64,000 nucleotides of DNA. It comes from Pseudoalteromonas sp049257235. Its GTDB lineage: Bacteria > Pseudomonadota > Gammaproteobacteria > Enterobacterales > Alteromonadaceae. The notes below the pieces were generated by a model. It was not told the origin of the DNA and made no database searches. It worked only from the letters and a program-made list of their open reading frames with translations. Both the position numbers and the translations under genes were made by a program. This document shows positions 15,924-24,138 of this stretch, piece by piece (the stretch's first letter is position 1; every line of letters begins with the position of its first letter). The stretch lies in assembly GCF_049257235.1 (NCBI RefSeq), contig NZ_JBMMUF010000001.1, positions 62,001-126,000 on the forward strand, written 5' to 3'.

Positions 15924-17660
15924 CTAAAATATACGGTTCACTGATAATCGAGGAAGACGATCAACAGCATCTTTTTTGGTTTCTAGCGTAACGACTCCAT
16001 AACGGTCTCCCTCTGATTTGCCTGCGTGACCTGTGATTGCATCACTTACAGTATCTGGAATCCCTAGAGTACGCATCTGGGTTTTAAATGAGTGCCTAAA
16101 CGCATGAAATGGTTGAGTATTAGCGATTCCCACTTCTTCTAGAACACAACGCCACCACTTTGTAATTGCAGTAGATTTCTTTCCATACTTATCTTTTGGT
16201 AACTCAGAAAACAGCCACCCTTTGGTAGTCTTGACGTATTCCAAAAAGCCAAGCTCGATTAGGTGTTCACTCAATGGAATATGTCTTAAGGAAGCATCTG
16301 TCTTAACACTCTGCTGCTCACCTCTACGAATATTCAAGTAATGTACTCCAGACTCTGAGAGCATTACGTCTTCACTGCGCAGCTGAGCAATCTCATTAAG
16401 TCTTGCGCCAGTGTATCTACACAACAGAGGTATCCAGTAACAGGCCATCTCATACCTTTTGGAAGCACGAGGGTCGATGAATACCTCAGTAGCAAATAAA
16501 CGCTCAACCTCTTTGTCTGTATAGCCTTTGCCTTCTTCTACTTCAGTTTTCCTCTGAGATGTACTCACCTTTACACCAAAGACAGGGTTTTTAGATATCA
16601 GCTCTAAGTCAGTGGCATAGGTAAAAACGGTCGATAACTGCCGTAGAGAGTTCTTAACCGTCGCAGCAGAAATAGTCTCCAGACCCTCAGATTCCACTAG
16701 CTTGATCTGCTCTTCAATAGGCTTACTTCGAATATTTTTCTGTTTAGATTTAGGTAGTTGCAATAACGTGTCACGATAAGTCATAACGTCACTACGAGAG
16801 ACCTCTGTAATAGGCTTATCACCAATAATTTCAATGAATCGCTCTACCTTAAGGGACGTCTCATTGAGGGTCTTGAGGCGGCTTAGAGAGCCTTTATGTT
16901 TGACCTTCTCTGATTCGATAAACTTCTTCAATACAGATGAAAGACTGTCTTTAACCGCTTTACGCGCTCTAGACGAGGAAGTGGACATCGACTGCATATC
17001 AAACGAGAGTGAGTCTTTTGCGATTCTGATTTCAACGGGTTCATAGCCCCAGTTTCTCTCATACCTAGCCCTGCACAAGCGCTCAATATTAATCACGTAA
17101 GGATAGAATGCGACAGCTAAACGTCTATAGGCATCACTAGGATAAACAAGGACGATGGACTCACGATCTAACTGAGCATCTATTTCTTCTTTTAAGTCCT
17201 CAGCCAGTTCATCAAGCTGCTGCTCTGAAGCTGATTCTAACTCACGACCAGAGATAGAAAGAGTATCAGATAAACCAAAGTAAGCAGTGAACTTAGCTTT
17301 AAAGCCATCCTGACCGTACCCTTCATTATGAGTCTTCGATAGATGGTTACTAAACGCACCAGAACGCTCAACTTCATTCTTGGAGTGTTCATACCAGCGC
17401 TCAGCAATGATTGCACAGTCTTTATGATTTAAGTCAGTGTTAGCTTGCCCTGACACTTTAAGCTTCGCCAGTTCAAGTTGATGTAATGCTTGTTGGTAAT
17501 GATCACTATATAAACGCTTTGCTTCAGACGGGTTAGTCGTACCTAAAGATGTTTTAAATTCACGTTTACCAATGATTGAACGGAGGTCTTTTGGAACACC
17601 CATTCTGAAGTAGTAAATACCCGATTTTGGGTGTCTTTGTGGAGAAGCCATAATACCCAT
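15924..17660 (-). CDS. Tyrosine recombinase (island integrase)
   Basis: 578 residues from ATG 17660, which has AAAAGG about ten bases upstream; a longer frame to 17735 would start within the repeat and lacks a site. The N-terminus (HPKSGIYYFRMGVPKDLR) is the small DNA-binding module common in long tRNA-targeting integrases. The C-terminal catalytic domain holds Arg420 (TGARLNE), His519 and Arg522 (HAFRHSF), His545 (GHAG) and the nucleophile Tyr554 (DRYG). It would integrate and excise the island at the 124-bp repeats. The gene points away from the tRNA and begins one base past the repeat boundary, so transcription from tRNA-Ser could feed it when integrated. Confidence 0.93.
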   Translation of the reverse strand: MGIMASPQRHPKSGIYYFRMGVPKDLRSIIGKREFKTSLGTTNPSEAKRLYSDHYQQALHQLELAKLKVSGQANTDLNHKDCAIIAERWYEHSKNEVERSGAFSNHLSKTHNEGYGQDGFKAKFTAYFGLSDTLSISGRELESASEQQLDELAEDLKEEIDAQLDRESIVLVYPSDAYRRLAVAFYPYVINIERLCRARYERNWGYEPVEIRIAKDSLSFDMQSMSTSSSRARKAVKDSLSSVLKKFIESEKVKHKGSLSRLKTLNETSLKVERFIEIIGDKPITEVSRSDVMTYRDTLLQLPKSKQKNIRSKPIEEQIKLVESEGLETISAATVKNSLRQLSTVFTYATDLELISKNPVFGVKVSTSQRKTEVEEGKGYTDKEVERLFATEVFIDPRASKRYEMACYWIPLLCRYTGARLNEIAQLRSEDVMLSESGVHYLNIRRGEQQSVKTDASLRHIPLSEHLIELGFLEYVKTTKGWLFSELPKDKYGKKSTAITKWWRCVLEEVGIANTQPFHAFRHSFKTQMRTLGIPDTVSDAITGHAGKSEGDRYGVVTLETKKDAVDRLPRLSVNRIF

Positions 17661-17661
17661 T

Positions 17662-17785
17662 TGTACCAACCTTTTGTACCAGTTGGTAGATGTAGTCAAT
17701 TCTCTGTAGCCCAGAAACGACAAAGCCTCGCACAATACGAGGCCTTGAGATAGGATGGCGGAGAGAGAGGGATTCGAACCCTCGA
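17662..17785. repeat. Right attachment repeat (124 bp)
   Basis: Perfect copy of 10244-10367, offset 7418 bp. It covers the tRNA-Ser 3' end, its terminator and the integrase ribosome binding site. Confidence 0.95.
17721..17743 (-). terminator. tRNA-Ser terminator (within att repeat)
   Basis: GCCTCG/CGAGGC stem with a 7-nt loop followed on the minus strand by TTTG and a further T-rich stretch. The same hairpin occurs in the left repeat at 10307-10325. Confidence 0.7.
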
Positions 17786-17846
17786 TACGCTATTAACGTA
17801 TACACGAGTTCCAGTCGTGCGCCTTCAGCCACTCAGCCATCTCTCC
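17756..17846 (-). tRNA. tRNA-Ser (GGA)
   Basis: 91 nt with encoded CCA. The anticodon stem CACGA/TCGTG encloses the loop CTGGAAC, giving anticodon GGA (reads UCC/UCU). A long variable arm, as in all tRNA-Ser, and a T-arm with GGTTCGAATCC are present. It is the intact copy at the island's right border and the island's attachment gene. Confidence 0.97.
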
Positions 17847-17879
17847 ACACTTACACTGGGCTGCTATGCAGCGGTGCCT

Positions 17880-17908
17880 ATACTAAGCAAACGCTACATG
17901 CCTTGCAA
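17880..17908 (-). promoter_or_regulatory. tRNA-Ser promoter
   Basis: On the minus strand TTGCAA and TAGTAT are separated by 17 bp, followed by a GC-rich discriminator (AGGCACCGC), about 34 bp before the tRNA 5' end. Confidence 0.65.
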
Positions 17909-17951
17909 GGGCTTTTTATCAAAACCAAATCAATTGCTTAGTATACAGCCA

Positions 17952-18995
17952 CTAGCGCGCCATGTTAGCGGTAAAATCAAGCATGCGGTTTAAAGAGCGC
18001 AGTGCTCCTTCACGTAATTCCATGTCTACAAACACTTCTTTGCCCGTTGGGTCTAGCAATGCCTCTTCGATAGCTTTAAGGCCATTCATAGCCATCCACG
18101 GGCAGTGTGCGCAACTTTTACATGTTGCCCCTTCACCTGCCGTAGGTGCTTCAAAAAATTCCTTCTCAGGGCATAACTGCTGCATCTTATAAAAGATGCC
18201 ACGGTCTGTCGCAACGATGAACTTTTGATTTGGCATTTCCTGCGCTGCTTTAATAAGCTGACTGGTTGAGCCAACCGCATCGGCTAGCTCTACAATCTCC
18301 GCCGGAGATTCAGGGTGAACTAACACGGCAGCATCTGGGTGAAGTGCTTTCATGTCTTTAAGCGCTTTAGTCTTAAACTCATCGTGAACGATACAAGCAC
18401 CGTTCCACATGATCATGTCTGCACCTGTTTTCTTTTGAATGTAGCTGCCAAGGTGTTTATCTGGACCCCAGATAATTTTTTCACCTTCGCTGTCTAAATG
18501 CTCGACGATTTCCAATGCACACGACGAGGTAACAATCCAATCAGCACGTGCTTTGACCGCTGTTGACGTATTCGCGTATACCACTACTTTGCGATCTGGA
18601 TGTTGGTCGCAAAACTCGCTGAATTTATCAATTGGGCATCCTACGTCTAACGAACACGTGGCCTCCAGGGTTGGCATCACCACAGTTTTGTTTGGTGTCA
18701 GTATCTTTGCAGTCTCACCCATAAAGCGAACACCCGCAACAATGATCATGTCCGCATCTTCTTGGCGTGCGCCAAAGCGAGCCATCTCAAGTGAATCTGC
18801 CACACAGCCACCAGTCTGCTCAGCTAACGCTTGAATCTCTGGATCTGTGTAATAGTGTGCTACAAGTACCGCATTCTTGCTTACAAGAAGCTGCTTGATT
18901 CGCTCTTTATACGCTTGTTTCTCTGCATCTGAAAGAGGCGCTGGCTTAGGAGGAAAAATATAATCCTCAGGCATGATCTGTTCGCTAATACCCAT
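17952..18995 (-). CDS. nadA: Quinolinate synthase A
   Basis: About 347 residues. NadA condenses iminoaspartate with dihydroxyacetone phosphate to quinolinate in NAD synthesis, using a 4Fe-4S cluster. Visible family blocks are VAHYYTDPEIQ, GVRFMGETAKIL, VYANTSTAVKARADW, HPESPAEIV, ATDRGIFYKM and GATCKSCAHCPWMAMN; cluster-ligand cysteines occur in EATCSLDVGCP and CKSCAHCPW. I chose ATG 18995; a GTG nine codons upstream and an ATG seven codons downstream are in frame, and none has a strong ribosome binding site. It stands alone between the island and the tRNA-Lys cluster. Confidence 0.96.
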   Translation of the reverse strand: MGISEQIMPEDYIFPPKPAPLSDAEKQAYKERIKQLLVSKNAVLVAHYYTDPEIQALAEQTGGCVADSLEMARFGARQEDADMIIVAGVRFMGETAKILTPNKTVVMPTLEATCSLDVGCPIDKFSEFCDQHPDRKVVVYANTSTAVKARADWIVTSSCALEIVEHLDSEGEKIIWGPDKHLGSYIQKKTGADMIMWNGACIVHDEFKTKALKDMKALHPDAAVLVHPESPAEIVELADAVGSTSQLIKAAQEMPNQKFIVATDRGIFYKMQQLCPEKEFFEAPTAGEGATCKSCAHCPWMAMNGLKAIEEALLDPTGKEVFVDMELREGALRSLNRMLDFTANMAR

Positions 18996-19288
18996 ACTGG
19001 TCAAACTAATTCTACATTGCACAATCGTGCCGCAATTATACGAAACTCTTATGATAAAAAGAAGCTAAGCACAGATGATAGCAGGGGTTGGCTTTAAATA
19101 TTCCAATAACACATACACATAGAGACAATTGTTTATTCAAAATTGTACCCATGAGAAGCTCTGTGAGCAGGTTTGGCGCAGAATAAACGACGTGCGTACG
19201 ATATTTAGCCCGCTAGAATGAACAGCAATTTTAATTGATTGGCGTTAGGAGTGTTGATGAATATGACTAACAGAAATAACTGAAAACA

Positions 19289-19364
19289 TGGTGGGTCATG
19301 ATGGACTCGAACCATCGACCAATGGATTAAAAGTCCACTGCTCTACCAACTGAGCTAATGACCC
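19289..19364 (-). tRNA. tRNA-Lys (UUU), copy 5 of transcript
   Basis: 76 nt with encoded CCA; anticodon loop CTTTTAA gives UUU. Last in transcription order of five identical copies. Confidence 0.97.
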
Positions 19365-19399
19365 ATGTTGCTATTTCATAGCGAGGGAGATGTTTTGAA

Positions 19400-19475
19400 T
19401 GGTGGGTCATGATGGACTCGAACCATCGACCAATGGATTAAAAGTCCACTGCTCTACCAACTGAGCTAATGACCC
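19400..19475 (-). tRNA. tRNA-Lys (UUU), copy 4 of transcript
   Basis: Identical to the other four copies; 35 bp from its downstream neighbour. Confidence 0.97.
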
Positions 19476-19499
19476 AACATTATGGTGTTATCAATCTAG

Positions 19500-19575
19500 T
19501 GGTGGGTCATGATGGACTCGAACCATCGACCAATGGATTAAAAGTCCACTGCTCTACCAACTGAGCTAATGACCC
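19500..19575 (-). tRNA. tRNA-Lys (UUU), copy 3 of transcript
   Basis: Identical copy; its flanking 24-bp spacers both begin AACATTAT on the plus strand, which points to tandem duplication. Confidence 0.97.
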
Positions 19576-19599
19576 AACATTATAGATTGAGTTTGCAAG

Positions 19600-19675
19600 T
19601 GGTGGGTCATGATGGACTCGAACCATCGACCAATGGATTAAAAGTCCACTGCTCTACCAACTGAGCTAATGACCC
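19600..19675 (-). tRNA. tRNA-Lys (UUU), copy 2 of transcript
   Basis: Identical copy, 28 bp after the first in transcription order. Confidence 0.97.
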
Positions 19676-19703
19676 AACTCTGTGCAAATTGTTACATGAA
19701 ACG

Positions 19704-19779
19704 TGGTGGGTCATGATGGACTCGAACCATCGACCAATGGATTAAAAGTCCACTGCTCTACCAACTGAGCTAATGACCC
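19704..19779 (-). tRNA. tRNA-Lys (UUU), copy 1 of transcript
   Basis: First of five identical copies, nearest the promoter at 19839-19866. Confidence 0.97.
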
Positions 19780-19838
19780 AAATCTCATGTAATCGCCGCA
19801 GTAAATTGCTGTGAAGTAATCCCCTGCTGCGGGCGCTT

Positions 19839-19866
19839 ATAATACTTATTTAAAATCCAAGTGCAA
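19839..19866 (-). promoter_or_regulatory. Promoter of the tRNA-Lys cluster
   Basis: On the minus strand TTGCAC, 16 bp, TATTAT, then AAGCGCCCGC, a GC-rich discriminator typical of stringently controlled stable-RNA promoters. No comparable promoter is seen in the tRNA spacers. Confidence 0.65.
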
Positions 19867-19910
19867 CACAAATACTCGGTTTTTTTTAGTTTTTCCTGTT
19901 AGTTGCTTAA

Positions 19911-19944
19911 TTTTAGACCGCTTCTGCGATAAAGCAGTCTAAAA
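19911..19944 (-). terminator. Terminator of the tol-pal operon
   Basis: A 13-bp stem with one G-T (TTTTAGACTGCTT/AAGCGGTCTAAAA on the minus strand) just past the cpoB stop. Confidence 0.65.
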
Positions 19945-19965
19945 CATAACAACTAGCAAAATTTG

Positions 19966-20742
19966 CTACATCTTACTAACACGATCTGCAGCGAGTTTTG
20001 CAGCTGTGCTATCAGGATATTGTGTAATTACTTCATTAAACAATTGCTTGGCGCGAGCAAGTTGACCTTGCTGTTGTTCAAGTGTTGCTAACTTAAGTAA
20101 TGCATCAGGACGCTTAGTTGAATCTGCGTGCTGGTTAACCACAGTTTCAAAGTGGAATTTAGCGCCTGCCGTGTCCCCTTTAATCGTAAGTAATTGCCCT
20201 AACCAATAATGCGCGTTAGGCACATACACTGAATTTGGGTACGCTTTTACAAATGCTTGGAATTCAGGGATTGCAGCATCGTAGCGCTTATCTTGCATGA
20301 TAAGCTTAACTGCCTTGTCGTAGGCATCGTTTTCTGACACATCGGAGCTTACAGGCGTTTGTGTAACCTCGTTATCAACCGTTGGTACAGCTGTTGTGGC
20401 TGATTGGCTGTCATAGCTTGGTTGCTGGCTGTATGCGGCACTAACACGCTCTTCAATCTCTTGATATAGTTCACGCTGGCGCTGTAATACTTTTTCAAGC
20501 TTGTAGCTGTGCTCTTCGGTGATACCGCGTAATTGACTCACTTCGTCTTGAAGTAAATCCAATTGCTGTTGCAAATTAGCCTGAAGCAAATTGCGCGTTT
20601 GCATCAGTTGCTCCAAGCGGCTTAGTCGCTGTTCTATGCTTGATTCGCTGGCAGTTGCCTCAGAAACAGGAGCGGGAGCAGCCCAAACATGGGTGCTCCC
20701 GCTCATGAGTAAGGCTGCCAAAATAAGTTTCGGCTTCATCAT
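19966..20742 (-). CDS. cpoB: Cell division coordinator CpoB (YbgF)
   Basis: 258 residues. Signal peptide (about 1-21, ending VWA), then a coiled coil (residues about 35-100, e.g. EQRLSRLEQLM) that trimerises in the family. C-terminal TPR-type repeats follow (about 140-255: DKAVKLIMQDKRYDAAIPEF, AHYWLGQLL, ARAKQLFNEVI). In E. coli the protein couples Tol to PBP1B during septation. It is the last gene of the Tol-Pal cluster, 15 bp after pal, with a terminator behind it. Confidence 0.93.
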   Translation of the reverse strand: MMKPKLILAALLMSGSTHVWAAPAPVSEATASESSIEQRLSRLEQLMQTRNLLQANLQQQLDLLQDEVSQLRGITEEHSYKLEKVLQRQRELYQEIEERVSAAYSQQPSYDSQSATTAVPTVDNEVTQTPVSSDVSENDAYDKAVKLIMQDKRYDAAIPEFQAFVKAYPNSVYVPNAHYWLGQLLTIKGDTAGAKFHFETVVNQHADSTKRPDALLKLATLEQQQGQLARAKQLFNEVITQYPDSTAAKLAADRVSKM

Positions 20743-20757
20743 TACTCTTCAGTCAGA

Positions 20758-21291
20758 TTAGTATACCAATACCGCACGGCGGTTCTTAGCAAACGCTTCT
20801 TCGTTGCGTGCTTTGATCATAGGCTTTTCTTCGCCATAGCTCACAACAGACATTTGGTTAGCGCTCACACCAAGGCTCATTAGGTATTTCTCAACCGCTT
20901 GGCCACGGCTCTCGCCTAGTGCGATGTTGTACTCAGGAGTACCACGCTCATCAGCGTGACCTTCGATAAGTACTTTCACTGATGGGTTTTGTACTAAGAA
21001 CTGAGCGTGTGCTTGAAGCAGTTCTGCGTACTGGCTTTGAATTGTAGCGCGGTCGAAATCGAAGTATACGATTTGCTGTTGACGTAGCGCTTCAATTTGC
21101 TTGCGCATTTTTTCTTCTGGTGTTTCTACCGGTTGAATTGTTTCAACTTCAACAGTCTCAGTTGTTTGGGTTTCAACTTGATTTGTTTCGTTTGCTTGAC
21201 CCTCATCAAGGTCTGATGAAGAGCTACACGCAGCTAGCGTCATTACTGGCACAGCGACAAGCAGGCTTTTTAATAGTTTATTAAGTTGCAT
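20758..21291 (-). CDS. pal: Peptidoglycan-associated lipoprotein Pal
   Basis: 177 residues. Lipoprotein signal with lipobox LAAC (Cys about 22), a Glu/Thr-rich linker, and an OmpA-like peptidoglycan-binding domain (about 70-177) with VYFDFDRATIQ, IEGHADERGTPEYNIALGE and VVSYGEEKP. It anchors the outer membrane to the wall and binds TolB. It lies between tolB and cpoB, the conserved order. Confidence 0.97.
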   Translation of the reverse strand: MQLNKLLKSLLVAVPVMTLAACSSSSDLDEGQANETNQVETQTTETVEVETIQPVETPEEKMRKQIEALRQQQIVYFDFDRATIQSQYAELLQAHAQFLVQNPSVKVLIEGHADERGTPEYNIALGESRGQAVEKYLMSLGVSANQMSVVSYGEEKPMIKARNEEAFAKNRRAVLVY

Positions 21292-21413
21292 TGAGTAGAT
21301 TCCTATTATAATTAAGTGAAACCATCACCTGATTTTCAATTTTGCTTACTATAGTAAGCTATGTACATAAACTGCAAGTTTATGCGTTCAAAGCTGACTA
21401 CACCCTGAGCGAA

Positions 21414-22769
21414 TTATAAAAATGGTGACCAAGATGGCGATTTAACCTGTCCATTGAGTACAGGTAGGCGCGCTTTGAAGCGTCCATCCATCGAAACTAA
21501 CGCCAATACATTTTTATTATTGTGCATTGTACTGTAAATGATCATAGAACCATTCGGTGCAATACTGGGTGACTCATCCAATCGAGTCCGAGTCAACACA
21601 TGGAAATTGCCCGATTCAAGATCCATTTTCGCGATATGGTATCGACCTAACGTTCTGTTCACCACGACAAGGTGCTTGCCGTCGGGTGTCACTGAGCCAT
21701 TTAGGTTCATATCGCCGTCGAACGTCATACGTTTTACTCGGCCCGAGTCTAAATTTAACTTATAAATCTGTGCATTACCACCTCTTTCAGAGGTAAAGAA
21801 AATGTCTTTGCCATTTGGGTGCCACGTCGGCTCTGTATCAATACTACGGTGGCGCGTCAAACGACGTTCTTGCTTAGTCATTAAGTCGTATAAATACAGT
21901 TCTGTCGCGCCCGTTCTATCTTTTGATAGTACGATGGCTAATTTAGTACCGTCTGGCGAAAACTTTGGTGCCCCATTAATACCTGGATGGCTAGTGATAA
22001 TTTGACGTTGACCAGTGTAGATATCTTGTACAAAAATCTGGCTTTGGCGATTTTCAAACGTTACATAGGCTAATTTATTGCCATCTGGTGACCACGAAGG
22101 TGACATGAGAGGTTCTTTTGAGCGCAGGAGCACCTGCTCGTTGAAGCCATCATAGTCTGCAACTACCAACTGATAAGGCTTCGGCTCATCTTCACGAACG
22201 ATGATATAGGCAATTTTTGTTAGGAATGCACCGCGCTCACCTGTCAGTGCCTCGTAAACCACATCACTGATACGATGACCATAACGACGGAAGCTACCCG
22301 CAGGGATAACAGTTTGGCGTGCATCTAACACATGATCTTCGCTTTGCACTAACTGACCGTTTTGCAACACTCGCGTTTGACCACCGGTGATTTGTCCACG
22401 CAACACGTCAATTAATTCAAAATTAACCAAGTAACGACCCGCTGACTGTTGTTCAACTGAACCAACAACAATCGCTTCAACGCCGCGCTCAACCCATGCA
22501 CTGTGATCCACTTGCGCATCACTCGCAGGGCGCTGCGGCATATCTATTTCAGCAATGGGTTTAAACTTACCACTGCGGCGCAAATCAGCAGCAATGACTT
22601 CACTGATGCGCAACGGCATCTCCCCTGTACCTTTGTAGGTAAAAGGCACAACCGCGATTGGACGAGCGCTATCAACACCCTCGGTAATGACGATTTCTAA
22701 CGCTGCATGTGTAAACATACTTATCGTCGCCAAAAAAGTTACCGCTATATTTCGGCATACCTTAAGCAT
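21414..22769 (-). CDS. tolB: Tol-Pal system protein TolB
   Basis: 451 residues. Signal peptide (about 1-22, ending THA), an N-terminal alpha/beta domain, then a six-bladed beta propeller made of WD40-like PD40 repeats (SPSWSPDGNKLAYVTFE, PKFSPDGTKLAIVLS, EPTWHPNGKDIFFTSERGG, SPSIAPNGSMIIYST). AGGGGA precedes the ATG. TolB is the periplasmic partner between TolA and Pal. Confidence 0.97.
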   Translation of the reverse strand: MLKVCRNIAVTFLATISMFTHAALEIVITEGVDSARPIAVVPFTYKGTGEMPLRISEVIAADLRRSGKFKPIAEIDMPQRPASDAQVDHSAWVERGVEAIVVGSVEQQSAGRYLVNFELIDVLRGQITGGQTRVLQNGQLVQSEDHVLDARQTVIPAGSFRRYGHRISDVVYEALTGERGAFLTKIAYIIVREDEPKPYQLVVADYDGFNEQVLLRSKEPLMSPSWSPDGNKLAYVTFENRQSQIFVQDIYTGQRQIITSHPGINGAPKFSPDGTKLAIVLSKDRTGATELYLYDLMTKQERRLTRHRSIDTEPTWHPNGKDIFFTSERGGNAQIYKLNLDSGRVKRMTFDGDMNLNGSVTPDGKHLVVVNRTLGRYHIAKMDLESGNFHVLTRTRLDESPSIAPNGSMIIYSTMHNNKNVLALVSMDGRFKARLPVLNGQVKSPSWSPFL

Positions 22770-22778
22770 AATTTTCCC

Positions 22779-23711
22779 CTAAAACTCTGGAATAACGGTT
22801 AAGTTAATATTTTTTAATTCTTCAAATACGTCGCGATCAGGTGATACTGGCAAAGTGTCAGCACGACGAACTGCGCGCACGGCAGCTTCACACACTTGTC
22901 TGTCACCACCGAGTGAACTCACGCTGGTGACCAAGCCGTTGAATGCGAGTTTAATGTTTAATCGGCATTCTTTGCCACGATAGCTCTCATCCAACAACAA
23001 GTTTTGCTGAATGCGACTAGCAATCAGGGCTCGGTATTTGTCTACCTCAGACATGACTTGTTGCTGACGCGCCTTTGCTCGCACAGCGGCTTCTGCTGCT
23101 AGCTGTTCTTGCAGTAATTGCTCTGCCAAAGCCTTTTGACGGGCTTCTTCAGCTTTGCGTTTAGCCTCGGCCTCTTTACGCTTGCGTTCTTCCTCAGCTT
23201 TTTGAGCAGCCTCTTCCTCTTTGCGACGCTTTTCAGCGGCCGCTTTCGCTGCCTTTTCCGCAGCTTCTTTTTCTTGCTGTGCTTTTTTCGCCTTGTCACG
23301 TTCTATGCGTTCACGCTCTTTGGCTTTTTTCGCCTCAGCTTCGGCTTTCTTGCGCTCTTGCTCCTTGGCTTTGCGTTGTTGCTCAAGCTTTTTGATACGC
23401 TCAGCTTCCGCTTGACGCTTTTTCTTTGCTTCAGCAGCACGACGCTCTAGCTCTGCAATTCGCTTTTGCTCAGCACGCTTTTTAGCTTCCTCTTGTTTGC
23501 GTAAATCTTCGATGCGTTTATTGACGTCTTCCTGATTCACGGCAACAGCACTAACAGCTTTAGGTGGGGTCTCTTCATTGCTTGGCGGATTGAGGCTCAC
23601 CGTCAGCACTTTAGGGGCTGAGGGCTTTAAATAAGAAGCAATAACAATGGCTAATAACAAAGCCACGTGCAAAACCAGCGATATGATGAGCGGCTTTTTG
23701 AACTGCTGCAT
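22779..23711 (-). CDS. tolA: Cell envelope integrity protein TolA
   Basis: 310 residues from ATG 23711 (GAGG six bases upstream; four more in-frame codons upstream are not supported). One N-terminal membrane helix (about 10-28), a long Lys/Glu/Ala-rich helical domain II (about 60-215), and a compact C-terminal domain III with CRLNIKLAFNG and the Cys pair expected for TolA. It spans the periplasm and transmits proton-motive force from TolQR. The start follows the tolR stop by one base. Confidence 0.95.
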   Translation of the reverse strand: MQQFKKPLIISLVLHVALLLAIVIASYLKPSAPKVLTVSLNPPSNEETPPKAVSAVAVNQEDVNKRIEDLRKQEEAKKRAEQKRIAELERRAAEAKKKRQAEAERIKKLEQQRKAKEQERKKAEAEAKKAKERERIERDKAKKAQQEKEAAEKAAKAAAEKRRKEEEAAQKAEEERKRKEAEAKRKAEEARQKALAEQLLQEQLAAEAAVRAKARQQQVMSEVDKYRALIASRIQQNLLLDESYRGKECRLNIKLAFNGLVTSVSSLGGDRQVCEAAVRAVRRADTLPVSPDRDVFEELKNINLTVIPEF

Positions 23712-23712
23712 A

Positions 23713-24138
23713 TTAATCCTCAAATGACTCCGTCATCAGACCGACCTCTGGCACCCCTGCTCGCTGCAAAAAGTCCATTAGGCGTAATACTTCCTGATAA
23801 CTGACTTGGCCAGAACCTTTGATCATCACTGGTGTCTCTGGGTTTTGTTCAAGTTTTAACTTGATCACAGCAGCGACATCCACCGCTTCCATTGGCGCTT
23901 CAGGGTCAGCACCGACACTCACATAATATTTTCCGTCTGCATCAATGGATGCGATTATCGGCGGTGCATCCTTAGTCTCAATGAGCTCTGATGTCTCCAT
24001 TTTTGGCAGTTGCACTTTCACACCGTGGGTGATCAGCGGTGCCGTTGCCATAAAGATGATCAGCAACACCAACATGACGTCAATGTAAGGAACTACGTTG
24101 ATCTCAGCGACCGCACGGCGTTTCTTACGCTGATACAT
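23713..24138 (-). CDS. tolR: Tol-Pal system protein TolR
   Basis: 141 residues of the ExbD/TolR family. One membrane helix (about 18-36) carries the essential proton-carrying Asp in PYIDVMLVLLIIFM, followed by a periplasmic domain with VQLPKME. It overlaps the end of tolQ by 14 bp, implying translational coupling. Confidence 0.96.
   Translation of the reverse strand: MYQRKKRRAVAEINVVPYIDVMLVLLIIFMATAPLITHGVKVQLPKMETSELIETKDAPPIIASIDADGKYYVSVGADPEAPMEAVDVAAVIKLKLEQNPETPVMIKGSGQVSYQEVLRLMDFLQRAGVPEVGLMTESFED

Larger units (their letters stand above)
10244..17785. mobile_element. Integrative genomic island in tRNA-Ser(GGA)
   Basis: The element is bounded by perfect 124-bp direct repeats (10244-10367 and 17662-17785) that include the 3' end of tRNA-Ser. 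Between them lie a tyrosine integrase next to the tRNA, an HNH-like protein, a two-TM protein, RNase HI, a serine recombinase and a zinc-ribbon/GIY-YIG-like protein, none of which belongs to the housekeeping set around it. Excision between the repeats would leave one copy and remove 7418 bp. No capsid, replication or conjugation gene is present, so it would depend on another element for transfer. The chromosomal order nadA, tRNA-Ser, GGDEF gene is inferred for the empty site. Confidence 0.9.
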
